DNA from: Parazoarcus communis
Lineage (GTDB): Bacteria > Pseudomonadota > Gammaproteobacteria > Burkholderiales > Rhodocyclaceae
DNA length: 64,000 nucleotides
Direction: 5' to 3'
NCBI RefSeq assembly: GCF_003111645.1
Contig: NZ_CP022187.1
Span: 2,542,001-2,606,000 of the forward strand
How positions within the stretch are numbered: the stretch's first letter is position 1; each line of letters begins with the position of its first letter. The notes beneath the pieces are model-generated. The model was not told the origin of the DNA and searched no databases. It was given only the letters and a program-made list of their open reading frames with translations. Of this stretch, positions 10,090-19,099 are shown in pieces. Both the position numbers and the translations under genes were made by a program.

Positions 10090-10967
10090 TCGCCGGCTCC
10101 GCCGCTCATGAGTTCGAGCAACTTGAGCATCGCGATCGAGTCGTCCTCGCCCAGCCCGCTGCCAACCATCGCATTGAACATCTGCGCGGTGGCCGCCGAG
10201 GACGGCAGTGCAAGCCCGAGCCGATGCGCCTCTTCCATGACGATGCGCATGTCCTTCTGGTGCATCCAGGCCTTGAAGCCGGGGCGAAAATTGCGGTCGA
10301 GCATGCGCTGGCCGTGGTTCTCAAGAATGCGCGAATAGGCAAAACCACCGAGCAGGGCCTCACGCACCTTGCCGGCATCCACACCGCTGCGGGTGGCAAA
10401 GTTGAGGGCCTCGGCCACGGCCGCCACCCCGACGCCGGTCAGGATCTGGTTGCAGGCCTTCGCGACCTGGCCTGCACCCGCGTCACCAATGCGCGTCACC
10501 GACTTGCCCATGGCCTCGAACACCGGCTTGATCTTGTCGAACGCGGCCTCATCGCCGCCGGCCATGATGGTCAGCGAGCCGGCAATCGCACCCACCTCGC
10601 CACCGGACACCGGCGCGTCGATCATGCTCACGCCACGCGCCTTGAGGCCGGCGGAAATCGACTGCGCCGCCGCCGGGGCGATGGTGCTCATGTCGGCGTG
10701 AATGTGGCCCGGCCCCGCACCTTCGGCCACGCCGCCGGCACCGAGCGTCACCTGCTCCACGTCCGGCGCGTCAGCCACCATGCTGATGGTGATCGCTGCC
10801 CGCTGTGCGACTTCGGCGGCGCTGGCACAGTCTCCGGCACCGGCCTCGAGCAACGGCGTCATCGACTCGCGGCGGCGGCTCCAGACAAGCACCGTATGCC
10901 CGGCCTTGATCAGGTTCAGCGCCATGGGGCGGCCCATCAGGCCCAGTCCGATAAATCCGACTTCCAT
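10086..10967 (-). CDS. NAD(P)-dependent beta-hydroxyacid dehydrogenase, paralogue 1 (GarR/GlxR-like)
   Basis: This is the first gene of the tandem pair and is 293 residues long. Visible motifs are GFIGLGLMG (4-12), ADMSTIAP (91-98), DAPVSGGEVGA (117-127) and Lys170 in GQVAKACNQ. The loop after the substrate-binding STI and the stretch ALLGGFAYSRILENHGQRML resemble 2-hydroxy-3-oxopropionate (tartronate semialdehyde) reductases, which make glycerate in glyoxylate or glycolate use. No glyoxylate carboligase or hydroxypyruvate isomerase gene lies nearby, so the pathway cannot be confirmed. A GGAG precedes the ATG by about 10 bases. Confidence 0.86.
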   Translation of the reverse strand: MEVGFIGLGLMGRPMALNLIKAGHTVLVWSRRRESMTPLLEAGAGDCASAAEVAQRAAITISMVADAPDVEQVTLGAGGVAEGAGPGHIHADMSTIAPAAAQSISAGLKARGVSMIDAPVSGGEVGAIAGSLTIMAGGDEAAFDKIKPVFEAMGKSVTRIGDAGAGQVAKACNQILTGVGVAAVAEALNFATRSGVDAGKVREALLGGFAYSRILENHGQRMLDRNFRPGFKAWMHQKDMRIVMEEAHRLGLALPSSAATAQMFNAMVGSGLGEDDSIAMLKLLELMSGGAGE

Positions 10968-11062
10968 TTCGACTCTCGCTCCGTGAGAAATTCATAGAAA
11001 AGCAGCGCAGCCGGCCCACCCACCCTACCGCGAACGGCACGGGCAGCGGATAATCCCGACTC

Positions 11063-11980
11063 ATGAACTGTGCCCCCATGATCAAGGAAATCGGGCGCGG
11101 CGCCAAGGGCGCCCGCTCTCTCGAACGCGACGCGGCCGCCACCCTCTTCGGTGGCATGCTCGACGGCAGCGTGGCCGACCTCGAGCTCGGCGCCATCCTG
11201 ATCGCCCTGCGCATCAAGAGCGAGTCGCTTGACGAACTGCTCGGCTTCAAGCAGGCCATGGACGCACAGGGTGCACAGCTTGTCGTGCCCGATGGCCCGC
11301 GCTGTGTCGTGCTGCCGAGCTACAACGGTGCCCGCCGCCAGCCCAACCTGATGCCGCTGGTGGCAATGTTGCTGGCCCGCGACGGCGTGCCGGTGCTGAT
11401 TCAGGGCCGGCACGATTTTGAATCCAGGGTCAGCCCCTTCGAACTGCTCGCAGCGCTCGGCATCACGCCCGCCAGCGATACTGCCGAAGCCGGCGCGCAA
11501 CTGGCCAGCCGGCATCTGACCTGCCTGCAGGTCAGCACCCTGCTGCCAGGGCTCGATCGTCTGCTGTCCCTGCGCCCGCGCATGGGCGTACGCAGCAGCG
11601 CCCACACCATGGCCAAGCTGCTCGACCCATGCAGGGGCCGCAGTGTGCGGGTGGTGGCCGTCACCCATCCCGAATACCTCGAGCGCATGGACGAATTCCT
11701 GCGTGCGGACGGTGGCCGCGCGATGCTGCTGCGCGGCACCGAAGGCGAGATCTACGCCAACCCGAGACGCTGCCCGGAGATGAAGACCTATGCCGACGGC
11801 ACGGGCCAGACCGGTGTTGCAGGCGAGGAAGGCGGTGCGCCTCCACTTGCGGGACTGCCCGACAGTCCGTCGATTGCCGACAACGTGACGACGATCCGCG
11901 CCATGCTGAGCGGCGAGCAGCCCGTCCCCGCCCCCATCGTGGCACAGGTCCGGGCCTTGAAGGTACTCGCGCTGGATTGA
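11063..11980 (+). CDS. ybiB: YbiB-type nucleic-acid-binding protein (TrpD2 family)
   Basis: This 305-residue protein has the fold of anthranilate phosphoribosyltransferase (nucleoside phosphorylase class 3). The GTGGD and KHGNR motifs that bind phosphoribosyl pyrophosphate in TrpD are not visible. MKEIGRGAKGARSLxxxEA-like N-terminal residues and SYNGARRQPNLMPLVAMLLARDG are typical of YbiB/TrpD2. E. coli YbiB binds nucleic acids without sequence preference and its gene is LexA-controlled. It is transcribed away from the dehydrogenase pair; no trp genes are near. A metabolic transferase role is unlikely. Confidence 0.82.
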   Translation: MNCAPMIKEIGRGAKGARSLERDAAATLFGGMLDGSVADLELGAILIALRIKSESLDELLGFKQAMDAQGAQLVVPDGPRCVVLPSYNGARRQPNLMPLVAMLLARDGVPVLIQGRHDFESRVSPFELLAALGITPASDTAEAGAQLASRHLTCLQVSTLLPGLDRLLSLRPRMGVRSSAHTMAKLLDPCRGRSVRVVAVTHPEYLERMDEFLRADGGRAMLLRGTEGEIYANPRRCPEMKTYADGTGQTGVAGEEGGAPPLAGLPDSPSIADNVTTIRAMLSGEQPVPAPIVAQVRALKVLALD

Positions 11981-12015
11981 ACCCTTCGCGGTCGCGCCCC
12001 AAGGCCTGACGGCCC

Positions 12016-12903
12016 TCAGCCCGCCAGCCTGCCGTCCCGAAAGTCGCTGAGCGCCTGATAGATCTCATGCTCGGTATTCATCACGAAGGGGCCGTATTGC
12101 GCAATCGGCTCGTTCAGCGGCTGACCGGCGATGAGCAGCACCCGCGCCGGCGCGGCACTCTCGAGCACCACGCCGTCACTGCCTTCGGCCTTGCCGAGGA
12201 TCGCCATGCGCTGCGTAGCGACCGCTTTTTCGCCGATCATGACCTCGCCGCGATAGACATAGACGAAGGCGTTGTGAGCTTCAGGCAGCGACTGAACGAA
12301 GCGCCCACCCGCTGGCAGATGCAGGTCGAGATACAGCGGCGCGCTGGCCGCCCGCGTGACCGCACCTTCCACACCGTGGCTGCGGCCTGCGATCACGGTG
12401 ACGGCCACGCCTTCGGCGGTCTCGAACGCCGGCAGCTCGGCCGCGGAAAAATCCCGGTACCACGGCTCACACAGCTTGTCCCGCGCAGGCAGATTGAGCC
12501 ACAGCTGGAAGCCCTCCATCATGCCTTCTTCCTGCTGCGGGACCTCGGAGTGGATCACGCCACGACCGGCCGTCATCCACTGCACGCCGCCGTTCTCCAG
12601 CAGGCCTTCGTGTCCCGCGCTGTCGCGATGAAGCATGCGCCCAGCAATCATGTAGGTGATGGTCTCGAAGCCACGATGCGGATGATCGGGAAAGCCGGCG
12701 ATGTAGTCGTCCGGATTGTCGCTGCCGAAGGCATCGAGCATCAGGAAGGGGTCGAGCCGGCGCTGCAGCGCCTGTGTCAGCACACGGGTCAGCTTCACGC
12801 CCGCGCCGTCCGAGGTCGGGCGCCCGACAACCAGTTGTTCCACAGTTCGCGGCCGCAGCACACGCTCGGCCTGCAACGCGGACTGAAGATCTTTCGTTGT
12901 CAT
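12016..12903 (-). CDS. pirin family cupin protein
   Basis: This 295-residue bicupin has the pirin signature FPDHPHRGFETITYM. The metal tetrad is conserved as His74, His76, His118 and Glu120, which correspond to the human pirin ligands, so it should bind iron. Bacterial pirins such as YhhW can oxidise quercetin, and others modulate metabolic enzymes. The gene lies 46 bases downstream of azoR on the same strand, probably in one operon. A shared response to quinones, flavonoids or electrophiles is plausible but inferred. It converges on ybiB. Confidence 0.88.
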   Translation of the reverse strand: MTTKDLQSALQAERVLRPRTVEQLVVGRPTSDGAGVKLTRVLTQALQRRLDPFLMLDAFGSDNPDDYIAGFPDHPHRGFETITYMIAGRMLHRDSAGHEGLLENGGVQWMTAGRGVIHSEVPQQEEGMMEGFQLWLNLPARDKLCEPWYRDFSAAELPAFETAEGVAVTVIAGRSHGVEGAVTRAASAPLYLDLHLPAGGRFVQSLPEAHNAFVYVYRGEVMIGEKAVATQRMAILGKAEGSDGVVLESAAPARVLLIAGQPLNEPIAQYGPFVMNTEHEIYQALSDFRDGRLAG

Positions 12904-12949
12904 TTCAAGCTCCTGTGCGAGCGGGGACGATCCGCCCCCGCTGTGACTT

Positions 12950-13549
12950 TCAGCTCAATGCGGCGTGGATTTCCGCATCGGCATCGGCAAGCGCCTGGCG
13001 CGCGGCGTCCGGCCCCATCGAGAAACCTTCAGCATAGATGAAGCTGACATCGGTCATGCCGAGAAAGCCGAGGAAGGTCCTGAGGTGCGGCACCTGGGAG
13101 TCCAGTTCGGTACCACGGTACTTGCCACCGCGAGCAAGGGCGACATAGACCTTCTTGCCCTTGAGCAGACCTTCGGGCCCGTTCTCGGTATAGCGGAAGG
13201 TGACGCCTGCGCGCGCAACCGCATCGATCCAGGTCTTGAGCTGAACCGGAATGCCGAAGTTGTACATCGGCACGCCCAGCACCAGCACATCGGCCGCCTG
13301 CAGTTCTGCGATCAGGGCGTCATCGAGTGCCGCACGTGCCGCCTGCTCGGGGCTGCGCTTGTCTGCAGGGGTAAAAATGGCGCCCAGCGCGGCTTCGTCC
13401 AGCACCGGATGCGGCGTTGTAGCCAGATCACGGACGTTCAGCACGGCGTCCGGCGAAGCCGTCTGCAAGCGCGCCACGATGGCGTTGGCAACACGCGTGG
13501 AGTTCGCACCTTCGCTGCGGGCGCTGGCATTGATCTGAAGGATGTTCAT
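12950..13549 (-). CDS. azoR: FMN-dependent NADH azoreductase
   Basis: This 199-residue flavodoxin-fold enzyme has the FMN phosphate loop SARSEGANS at 9-17 and the flavin-contact motif [16 protein letters not shown] from 94. AzoR enzymes are homodimeric, reduce quinones and azo bonds with NADH, and protect against thiol-specific stress. The frame is open to 13600, but the ATG at 13549 gives the family N-terminus [11 protein letters not shown] and is preceded by GGAGCACCTC. It is divergent from a LysR-type gene 93 bases away, and pirin follows it. Confidence 0.92.
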   Translation of the reverse strand: MNILQINASARSEGANSTRVANAIVARLQTASPDAVLNVRDLATTPHPVLDEAALGAIFTPADKRSPEQAARAALDDALIAELQAADVLVLGVPMYNFGIPVQLKTWIDAVARAGVTFRYTENGPEGLLKGKKVYVALARGGKYRGTELDSQVPHLRTFLGFLGMTDVSFIYAEGFSMGPDAARQALADADAEIHAALS

Positions 13550-13611
13550 GAGGTGCTCCGGTAAGTGGGGTTTCGATGGCCACACTCTATTCCTGCACAA
13601 TCAAGATGATA

Positions 13612-13627
13612 ATCCGTCATATCGGAT
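13612..13627. promoter_or_regulatory. candidate LysR operator between azoR and its divergent regulator
   Basis: The inverted repeat ATCCG-N6-CGGAT lies 15 bases before the LysR start and 62 bases before the azoR start. It is imperfectly extendable on both sides (TAATCCG / CGGATAA). The position between a LysR gene and its divergent target is typical for an autoregulatory site. No binding data support it. Confidence 0.45.
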
Positions 13628-13642
13628 AACATTATTCCAATC

Positions 13643-14551
13643 ATGGAACAATACGACGCAAACGATCTGCTGATCTTCGCCCGCGTGGTTGAAATGGGCA
13701 GTTTCAGCCGTGCCGCCGAGCACCTTGGACTGCCCAGATCGACCGTGTCGCGGCGCATCAGCCTGCTAGAAGAGCAACTCGGCGAGCGCCTGATGCAGCG
13801 CACGACACGGCGCCTGCAGGTGACCGAGTTCGGCCAGGAGCTGCTCGAACACGCCCGTCAGGTGGCGGCCGAGGTCGAAGCCGTGGCGAACCTGGCTGAA
13901 CACCGTCAGGCCGCGCCAAGCGGTCGCCTGCGCGTGTCGATGCCAAGCGACTTCGCCAATCTGTTGCTGACCGACATGCTTGGGGCCTTCGTTGCCATGC
14001 ACCCGGCCATCTCGCTCGAACTGGACCTGTCACCGCGGCGTGTGGACCTGCTGGGGGAGAATTTCGACCTGGCGATCCGGATGGGCGAACTGCCGGAGAA
14101 CAGCCTGCTCGCCGCGCGCCGCCTCACGGTTTTCAACAACGGACTGTACGCATCGCCCGACTACCTTGCAGAACACGGCGACCCGGCATCACCCGATGCG
14201 CTCACACACCACAGGGCCCTGCGCCTGCTGACCGGCTCGGGCGACCCCTTGCAATGGACACTGCTGCGTGGCGACGAACAGCGCCGGTTTGTCCCTGCAG
14301 GACGGATCACCGCGAACTCGCCCGAACTGCTGATTCGAATGGCCTGTTCGGGGGCGGGCATTGCCGCCGCACCCGAGCAGTTTGCATCGCCCTATCTTCG
14401 TCGCGGCGAGTTGCGACGCGTGTTACCGGACTGGTGCCTGCCCTCCCACACTGCATGGGCAGTATTCCCCGGGCGACGGCTGATGCCCGCCAAGACGCGC
14501 GCCTTCATCGACATGCTGGTCACCGCCCTGTCCGCCACACCGGGCACATGA
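13643..14551 (+). CDS. LysR-family transcriptional regulator
   Basis: This 302-residue regulator has an N-terminal winged helix-turn-helix (about residues 5-63; FARVVEMGSFSRAAEHLGLPRSTVSRRI in outline) and a C-terminal periplasmic-binding-type effector domain from about 90. The closest character is the DsbB/AphB-like or quinone-responsive group often paired with azoR or pirin. It is transcribed divergently from azoR-pirin, so it probably controls them. The effector is unknown; electrophiles or aromatic compounds are the likely class, by analogy only. Confidence 0.87.
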   Translation: MEQYDANDLLIFARVVEMGSFSRAAEHLGLPRSTVSRRISLLEEQLGERLMQRTTRRLQVTEFGQELLEHARQVAAEVEAVANLAEHRQAAPSGRLRVSMPSDFANLLLTDMLGAFVAMHPAISLELDLSPRRVDLLGENFDLAIRMGELPENSLLAARRLTVFNNGLYASPDYLAEHGDPASPDALTHHRALRLLTGSGDPLQWTLLRGDEQRRFVPAGRITANSPELLIRMACSGAGIAAAPEQFASPYLRRGELRRVLPDWCLPSHTAWAVFPGRRLMPAKTRAFIDMLVTALSATPGT

Positions 14552-14645
14552 GCCAGGCGTGTCTCGCAGTCCCGGCATGAGCTGTCTGGCCGCAGGGAAC
14601 TTTAGGCGCGGTCCGATTACGAAGTGACGCGCAACATGAATCGCC

Positions 14646-14651
14646 TACAAT
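14646..14651 (+). promoter_or_regulatory. possible dsbB -10 element
   Basis: TACAAT lies 35 bases before the dsbB ATG. A poor -35 (GTGACG) lies 16 bases upstream of it. The assignment is weak. Confidence 0.3.
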
Positions 14652-14685
14652 CCCTATTCTCTTCGCTCCAACGCAATCCCAGTCA

Positions 14686-15186
14686 ATGACACTCTCCCGC
14701 CTGTCCGCCCGTCAGATGTTTTTGGCGCTTTTCGCCCTGTGTGCAGGAATGCTCGGCTTCGGCCTCTATCTGCAGCATGTGGTCGGTCTGCACCCCTGCC
14801 CGATGTGCATCATGCAGCGCTACGCACTGCTCACGGTCGGCCTGATCGGGCTGATCGGCGGACTGCACGGCCCTGGCGCAACAGGCAGCCGGATCTACGC
14901 CGGCCTGATCGGGCTGACCGCAATTGCAGGCGGCGGCGTTGCTGCGAACCAGAGCTGGCTTCAGCTCAACCCGCCGGGGATCGCAGAGTGCGGTCCGGGA
15001 ATGGAGTATCTGATGGAGAGTTTTCCGCTGACGGAAGTGCTGCCGATGCTGTTTCGTGGCGCCGGCGACTGCAGCGCAATCGACTGGACCTTCCTGGGGC
15101 TGTCCCTCGCCAACTGGTCGCTATTGAGCTTCAGCGCCTTCACCATTTTCGCGCTCTGGCTGCTGTTCCGGCGTCAGCCGCGCTGA
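14686..15186 (+). CDS. dsbB: disulfide bond formation protein B
   Basis: This 166-residue inner-membrane protein has four predicted membrane helices and both redox pairs of DsbB: Cys38-Pro-Met-Cys41 in the first periplasmic loop, and Cys102 and Cys129 in the second. It reoxidises DsbA and passes the electrons to quinone. A short Arg (Arg45, after CIMQR) next to the first pair matches the quinone-contact arginine. The gene stands alone between the LysR gene and a converging PilZ gene. The start at 14686 gives a standard-length protein. Confidence 0.94.
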   Translation: MTLSRLSARQMFLALFALCAGMLGFGLYLQHVVGLHPCPMCIMQRYALLTVGLIGLIGGLHGPGATGSRIYAGLIGLTAIAGGGVAANQSWLQLNPPGIAECGPGMEYLMESFPLTEVLPMLFRGAGDCSAIDWTFLGLSLANWSLLSFSAFTIFALWLLFRRQPR

Positions 15187-15193
15187 ACCCCGA

Positions 15194-15215
15194 GGGCGAC
15201 GCGTGACCGTCGCCC
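15194..15215. terminator. hairpin between convergent dsbB and PilZ genes
   Basis: A perfect 8-bp stem GGGCGACG/CGTCGCCC with a 6-base loop follows dsbB and lies just before the 3' end of the converging PilZ gene. There is no U-run on either strand, so it may act as a transcript-end stabiliser rather than a classical terminator. Confidence 0.4.
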
Positions 15216-15231
15216 GTTCAGGCTGCAGCGA

Positions 15232-15540
15232 TCAGCCCACCACCTGAGTGATCGCACCGCCGATTTCGTAACGACCGCCGCCAATCGCATGACAGCGCGT
15301 GACCTTGAGCCGGGTCACCAGCGGCGGCCGCCCCAGACCGGCCCCCGGCGACATCACTGCGACGTCGATCACCTCCAGCTCTCCAGGCACATAGGCGGCG
15401 TGAAGCGTCATGCCGCTGACGCTCAGTTCGATGCATTCGGCGGCCACCGAGCGCCCCTCCCCAAGCAGAATGGATGCAGCGCAACCCAGCGGAATGCGTC
15501 GATCGAGCCGTCGATCAGGAGGCGTGACATGGTCGTTCAT
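15232..15540 (-). CDS. small PilZ-domain protein
   Basis: This 102-residue protein is essentially a single PilZ domain. The cyclic-di-GMP binding RxxxR motif is present (Arg10-Arg14, with further arginines at 11 and 15). The second motif reads ELSVSG (38-43), where most PilZ proteins have D or N at the first position. Such stand-alone PilZ proteins act as cyclic-di-GMP effectors for pili, flagella or exopolysaccharide. The frame extends upstream, but the ATG at 15540 fits the domain start. It may read out the three GGDEF/EAL-related signalling genes in this window, but that link is inferred. Confidence 0.72.
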   Translation of the reverse strand: MNDHVTPPDRRLDRRIPLGCAASILLGEGRSVAAECIELSVSGMTLHAAYVPGELEVIDVAVMSPGAGLGRPPLVTRLKVTRCHAIGGGRYEIGGAITQVVG

Positions 15541-15627
15541 GGGCAGGCTTGCATTCGCGGGATGAAAACAGCTCGATTGTAGCGCCCCGCCCACTCGGCC
15601 GCGCGGGCTCCCGTACGCCGGCAGTGC

Positions 15628-15843
15628 TCAGTAGTGGTCCTTGACGCCGACCTTGCGCAGGATGTTCTCCAGCGGACACAAACCGGTGAAGCCGCTCTGA
15701 AACAGGTTGGCACCGACAAACACGGTGAACCACAGGAAGTTCGCATTCACGAACAGCGGCGAGGCCTCAACCCCCAGTGCAAGGGAGATGAGCACGAAAG
15801 CACCTGCAAAGATGCGGACGAACTGATTTGTCGTGAGCTTCAT
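15628..15843 (-). CDS. DUF2892 (YgaP-like) membrane protein
   Basis: This 71-residue protein has two hydrophobic segments and the C-terminal pattern FVGANLFQSGFTGLCPLENILRK, typical of the DUF2892 / YgaP transmembrane family. In YgaP this unit anchors a rhodanese; here it stands alone. The start codon overlaps the stop of the RND permease as ATGA, so it is the last gene of the efflux operon. DUF2892 genes often accompany sulfide- or persulfide-responsive (BigR/YgaV) regulons, which hints at sulfur stress. Its biochemical role is unknown. Confidence 0.82.
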   Translation of the reverse strand: MKLTTNQFVRIFAGAFVLISLALGVEASPLFVNANFLWFTVFVGANLFQSGFTGLCPLENILRKVGVKDHY

Positions 15844-18800
15844 TCGGATTCTCCAGTCAGTTGGGCGAGCCGCTTGCGCATCGCCGCGAAATACAGCACC
15901 GGGATCACCACCAGGGTGAGCACGGTGGACACGAACACCCCGAAGATCAGGCTCAGGGCAAGGCCGTTGAAAATCGGATCGTCGAGGATGAATATCGCGC
16001 CGATCATCGCCGCCAGCCCGGTCAGGCCGATCGGCTTGGCGCGCACGGCCGCCGCGCGGATCACCGCCTCGGAGAAATCGACGCCTTCCCTGACCTGCTG
16101 ATTGACGAAATCCACCAGCAGTATCGAGTTGCGCACGATGATGCCGGCGAGCGCGATCATGCCGATCATCGAGGTGGCGGTAAATTGCGCGCCGAACAGC
16201 GCATGGCCCGGCATGACGCCGATCAGGGTGAGCGGAATCGGCGCCATGATGATCAGCGGCACGAGGTAGCTGTGAAACTGCGCCACCACCAGCAGATAGA
16301 TCAGGATCAGGCCCACCGCATAGGCAAGGCCCATGTCGCGAAAGGTCTCATAGGTGATCTGCCACTCGCCGTCCCATTTCAGCTGGTAGCCGGCATAGGG
16401 ATCGGCGGGGGCACGGATGAACCATTCGCCAAGCGTGCCTGCCAGTCCCGGCGCGCCGTCGAGCGCCATGTCCCTGAGCTTGCTGCGGATGTCGAACATG
16501 CCATAAAGGGGCGAGTCGAGCTTGCCGCCCATGTCACCGGTCACGTACACCACGGGCAACAGGTCCTTGCGGTAGAGGATCTGCTCACGCCGGGTATCGA
16601 AGACATCGACCACTTCAGAGACCGCCACCAGCTGTCCGGAGCGGGATCGAACCTTCATCGACAACAGCGATGCCACATCCGACTGCCGGGTCGCCGGCAA
16701 CTGGATGCGCACCGGGATCTCGTACTTGTTGTCGCCGCCATGTACCGGCGTCACGTTTTCGCCCGACAGCCCCAGACGCACGACCTCTACGATGTCCACC
16801 TGCGACACGCCCATGCGCGCCGCCTTGGCCTGATCCACCCGCAACAGCAGTTTGGGCGCGGCCTCATCGACTGAGTCGTCGACGCCCACGATGTCCTTCG
16901 TACCCTCGAACGCTGCCCGCACGCGCTTCGCGACCTCGATCTGACCGGCGTAATCCGGCCCGTAAATCTCCGCCACGATCGGTGACATCACTGGCGGCCC
17001 GGGCGGCACTTCGACGATCTTGGCATTGCCCCCGTTGCGCAGCGCAATTGCGGTCACGGCGTCACGCACCGACACTGCGATCTCGTGACTCTGGCGGCTG
17101 CGATGCGCCTTGTCGACCAGGTTGACCTGGATGTCGCCCTGTTCGGGCGCGCTGCGCAGATAGTACTGACGCACCAGCCCGTTGAAGTTGATCGGGCTCG
17201 CGCTGCCGGCATAAGCCTGCCAGTCGGTGACTTCCTCTACTGTCGCCAGTTCAGCGCCAATCTCGCGCAGCACGCGCGCGGTTTCCTCGACCGGCGTGCC
17301 GACCGGCATGTCGAGCACGACCTGGAACTCGCTCTTGTTGTCGAAGGGCAGCATCTTCATCACCACCAGCTGCACCACCGGCAGCGCCACCGAACCCGCG
17401 ATCAGCACCACCACCAGCAGCCACAGGCGCATACGGGCGCGCCCACCGTGATTGACGTCGAGCATCGGCGTCATGATGCGGCGGAACAGACCGTCGAGCT
17501 TGCGCGTGAGCTTGTCCTCGCCCTCGTGATGATGCGCATCGACCGACTTCATCAGCTTCTGTGCAAGCCACGGGGTCACGATGAACGCAACCGCCAGCGA
17601 GATGAACATGCCCATCGAGGCATTGATCGGGATCGGGCTCATGTACGGCCCCATCAGACCGGTGACAAACGCCATCGGCAGCAAGGCCGCGATCACGGTG
17701 AAGGTTGCCAGGATGGTCGGCCCACCAACCTCGTCGACCGCCTTCGGAATCAGCTTCCACAGCGGGGTGTCGGGTTCGAGCGTATGCCAGCGGTGAATGT
17801 TCTCCACCACCACGATGGCGTCGTCCACCAGGATGCCGATGGAGAAGATCAGCGCAAAGAGACTGACGCGGTTCAGCGTGAAGCCCCAGGCCCAGGATGC
17901 AAACAGGGTCGCCGCCAGCGTAAGCGACACCGCGATGCCCACGATGATCGCCTCGCGGCGACCGAGCGCAAAGAACACCAGCGCGACGACCGCAGCCGTG
18001 GCGAACGCGAGCTTGCCGATGAGCTTCTGCGCCTTGTCATTCGCGGTCTGTCCGTAGTTGCGGGTCACCGTGACTTCGACCCCGTCCGGAACCAGCGACC
18101 CACGCAGGCTCTCGATGCGCTTGATCGCAGCGTCGGCAACGTCGGCGGCGTTTGCCCCCGGCTTCTTCGAGATCGACAGCGTCACGGCGGGAAACACGCC
18201 ACTACCGGCCGCGGAGCCGGAGGCACCGGTACCGAACCAGACGTAGCTGGAGGGCTGGTCCGGGCCGTCCTCCACCTGCGCCACGTCGCGCAGGAAGACC
18301 GGCTTGTCGTCGAACACCCCCACCACCAGGCGACGCACGTCTTCGGCAGACTCGAGATAGGTGCCGGTCTGCACCAGCACCTCACGATTGTCGCGTACCA
18401 GGCTTCCCGCCGGCTGCGATGCGTTGGCCAACTGCAGCGCGGCGCGCAGATCCTGCGCCGTCACGCCATGCGCGTTCATGCGCTCGGTGTCGAGCTGAAC
18501 ACGGATCACCCTGCCCGGCCCTCCGATGGTGGTGACATCCCGGGTGCCGGGCAGACGCTTGAGTTCGAGTTCGCTTGCGCGCGCCACCTGCTGCAGCTCG
18601 AAAGCCGCACGCTCGGGGTCGGCGGTCCACAGGGTGAGACTGACGATGGGGACATCGTCGATGCCCTTGGGCTTGATCAGCGGTTCGCCGACACCGAGCT
18701 GCGGCGACAGCCAGTCGCTGTTCGAATGCACCGTGTCGTACAGCCGTACCAGCGCAGTCTGGTTGGGAATCCCGACCTCGAACTGCACGGTAATGATCGA

Positions 18801-19085
18801 CATGCCCGGGCGTGAAACCGAATACACATGCTCGACGCCTGCCATCCGCGACAGCACCTGCTCTGCGGGCCGCGCCACCAGCGCCTCGACATCCTGCGCC
18901 GACGCCCCCGGGAAAGGCACGATGACGTTGGCCATGGTGACGTCGATCTGCGGCTCCTCCTCCTTGGGCGTGACCAGCGTGGCGAACACACCGGCCAGCA
19001 GCAGGACGAGGGCGATCAGGGGGGTCAGCGCGTTGCGCTGAAAGGCGGCCGCGATGCGACCGGACAAGCCAAGAGGGGTGCTCAT
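15840..19085 (-). CDS. RND efflux pump inner-membrane permease
   Basis: This 1081-residue protein has the RND layout of 12 membrane helices and two large periplasmic loops. The proton-relay aspartates of helix 4 are present in GILVDDAIVVVEN. In helix 10 the position of AcrB Lys940 holds Arg, in IIVRNSILLVDF, while the Thr of helix 11 is retained (PIGLTGLAA). It belongs to an AcrB/CzcA-like branch commonly found with DUF2892. The substrate is unknown: neither a drug nor a metal profile can be assigned. It lies between the adaptor gene (14-base gap) and the DUF2892 gene (4-base overlap). No outer-membrane channel gene is in the cluster. Confidence 0.9.
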   Translation of the reverse strand: MSTPLGLSGRIAAAFQRNALTPLIALVLLLAGVFATLVTPKEEEPQIDVTMANVIVPFPGASAQDVEALVARPAEQVLSRMAGVEHVYSVSRPGMSIITVQFEVGIPNQTALVRLYDTVHSNSDWLSPQLGVGEPLIKPKGIDDVPIVSLTLWTADPERAAFELQQVARASELELKRLPGTRDVTTIGGPGRVIRVQLDTERMNAHGVTAQDLRAALQLANASQPAGSLVRDNREVLVQTGTYLESAEDVRRLVVGVFDDKPVFLRDVAQVEDGPDQPSSYVWFGTGASGSAAGSGVFPAVTLSISKKPGANAADVADAAIKRIESLRGSLVPDGVEVTVTRNYGQTANDKAQKLIGKLAFATAAVVALVFFALGRREAIIVGIAVSLTLAATLFASWAWGFTLNRVSLFALIFSIGILVDDAIVVVENIHRWHTLEPDTPLWKLIPKAVDEVGGPTILATFTVIAALLPMAFVTGLMGPYMSPIPINASMGMFISLAVAFIVTPWLAQKLMKSVDAHHHEGEDKLTRKLDGLFRRIMTPMLDVNHGGRARMRLWLLVVVLIAGSVALPVVQLVVMKMLPFDNKSEFQVVLDMPVGTPVEETARVLREIGAELATVEEVTDWQAYAGSASPINFNGLVRQYYLRSAPEQGDIQVNLVDKAHRSRQSHEIAVSVRDAVTAIALRNGGNAKIVEVPPGPPVMSPIVAEIYGPDYAGQIEVAKRVRAAFEGTKDIVGVDDSVDEAAPKLLLRVDQAKAARMGVSQVDIVEVVRLGLSGENVTPVHGGDNKYEIPVRIQLPATRQSDVASLLSMKVRSRSGQLVAVSEVVDVFDTRREQILYRKDLLPVVYVTGDMGGKLDSPLYGMFDIRSKLRDMALDGAPGLAGTLGEWFIRAPADPYAGYQLKWDGEWQITYETFRDMGLAYAVGLILIYLLVVAQFHSYLVPLIIMAPIPLTLIGVMPGHALFGAQFTATSMIGMIALAGIIVRNSILLVDFVNQQVREGVDFSEAVIRAAAVRAKPIGLTGLAAMIGAIFILDDPIFNGLALSLIFGVFVSTVLTLVVIPVLYFAAMRKRLAQLTGESE

Positions 19086-19099
19086 CTCCGACTCCCTGC

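Noticed and set aside
15840..19085. Heavy-metal (CzcA/CusA) efflux as the function of the RND pump
   Set aside because: No metal-binding methionine or histidine cluster was evident in the periplasmic loops and no metal regulator is adjacent; the substrate is left open.
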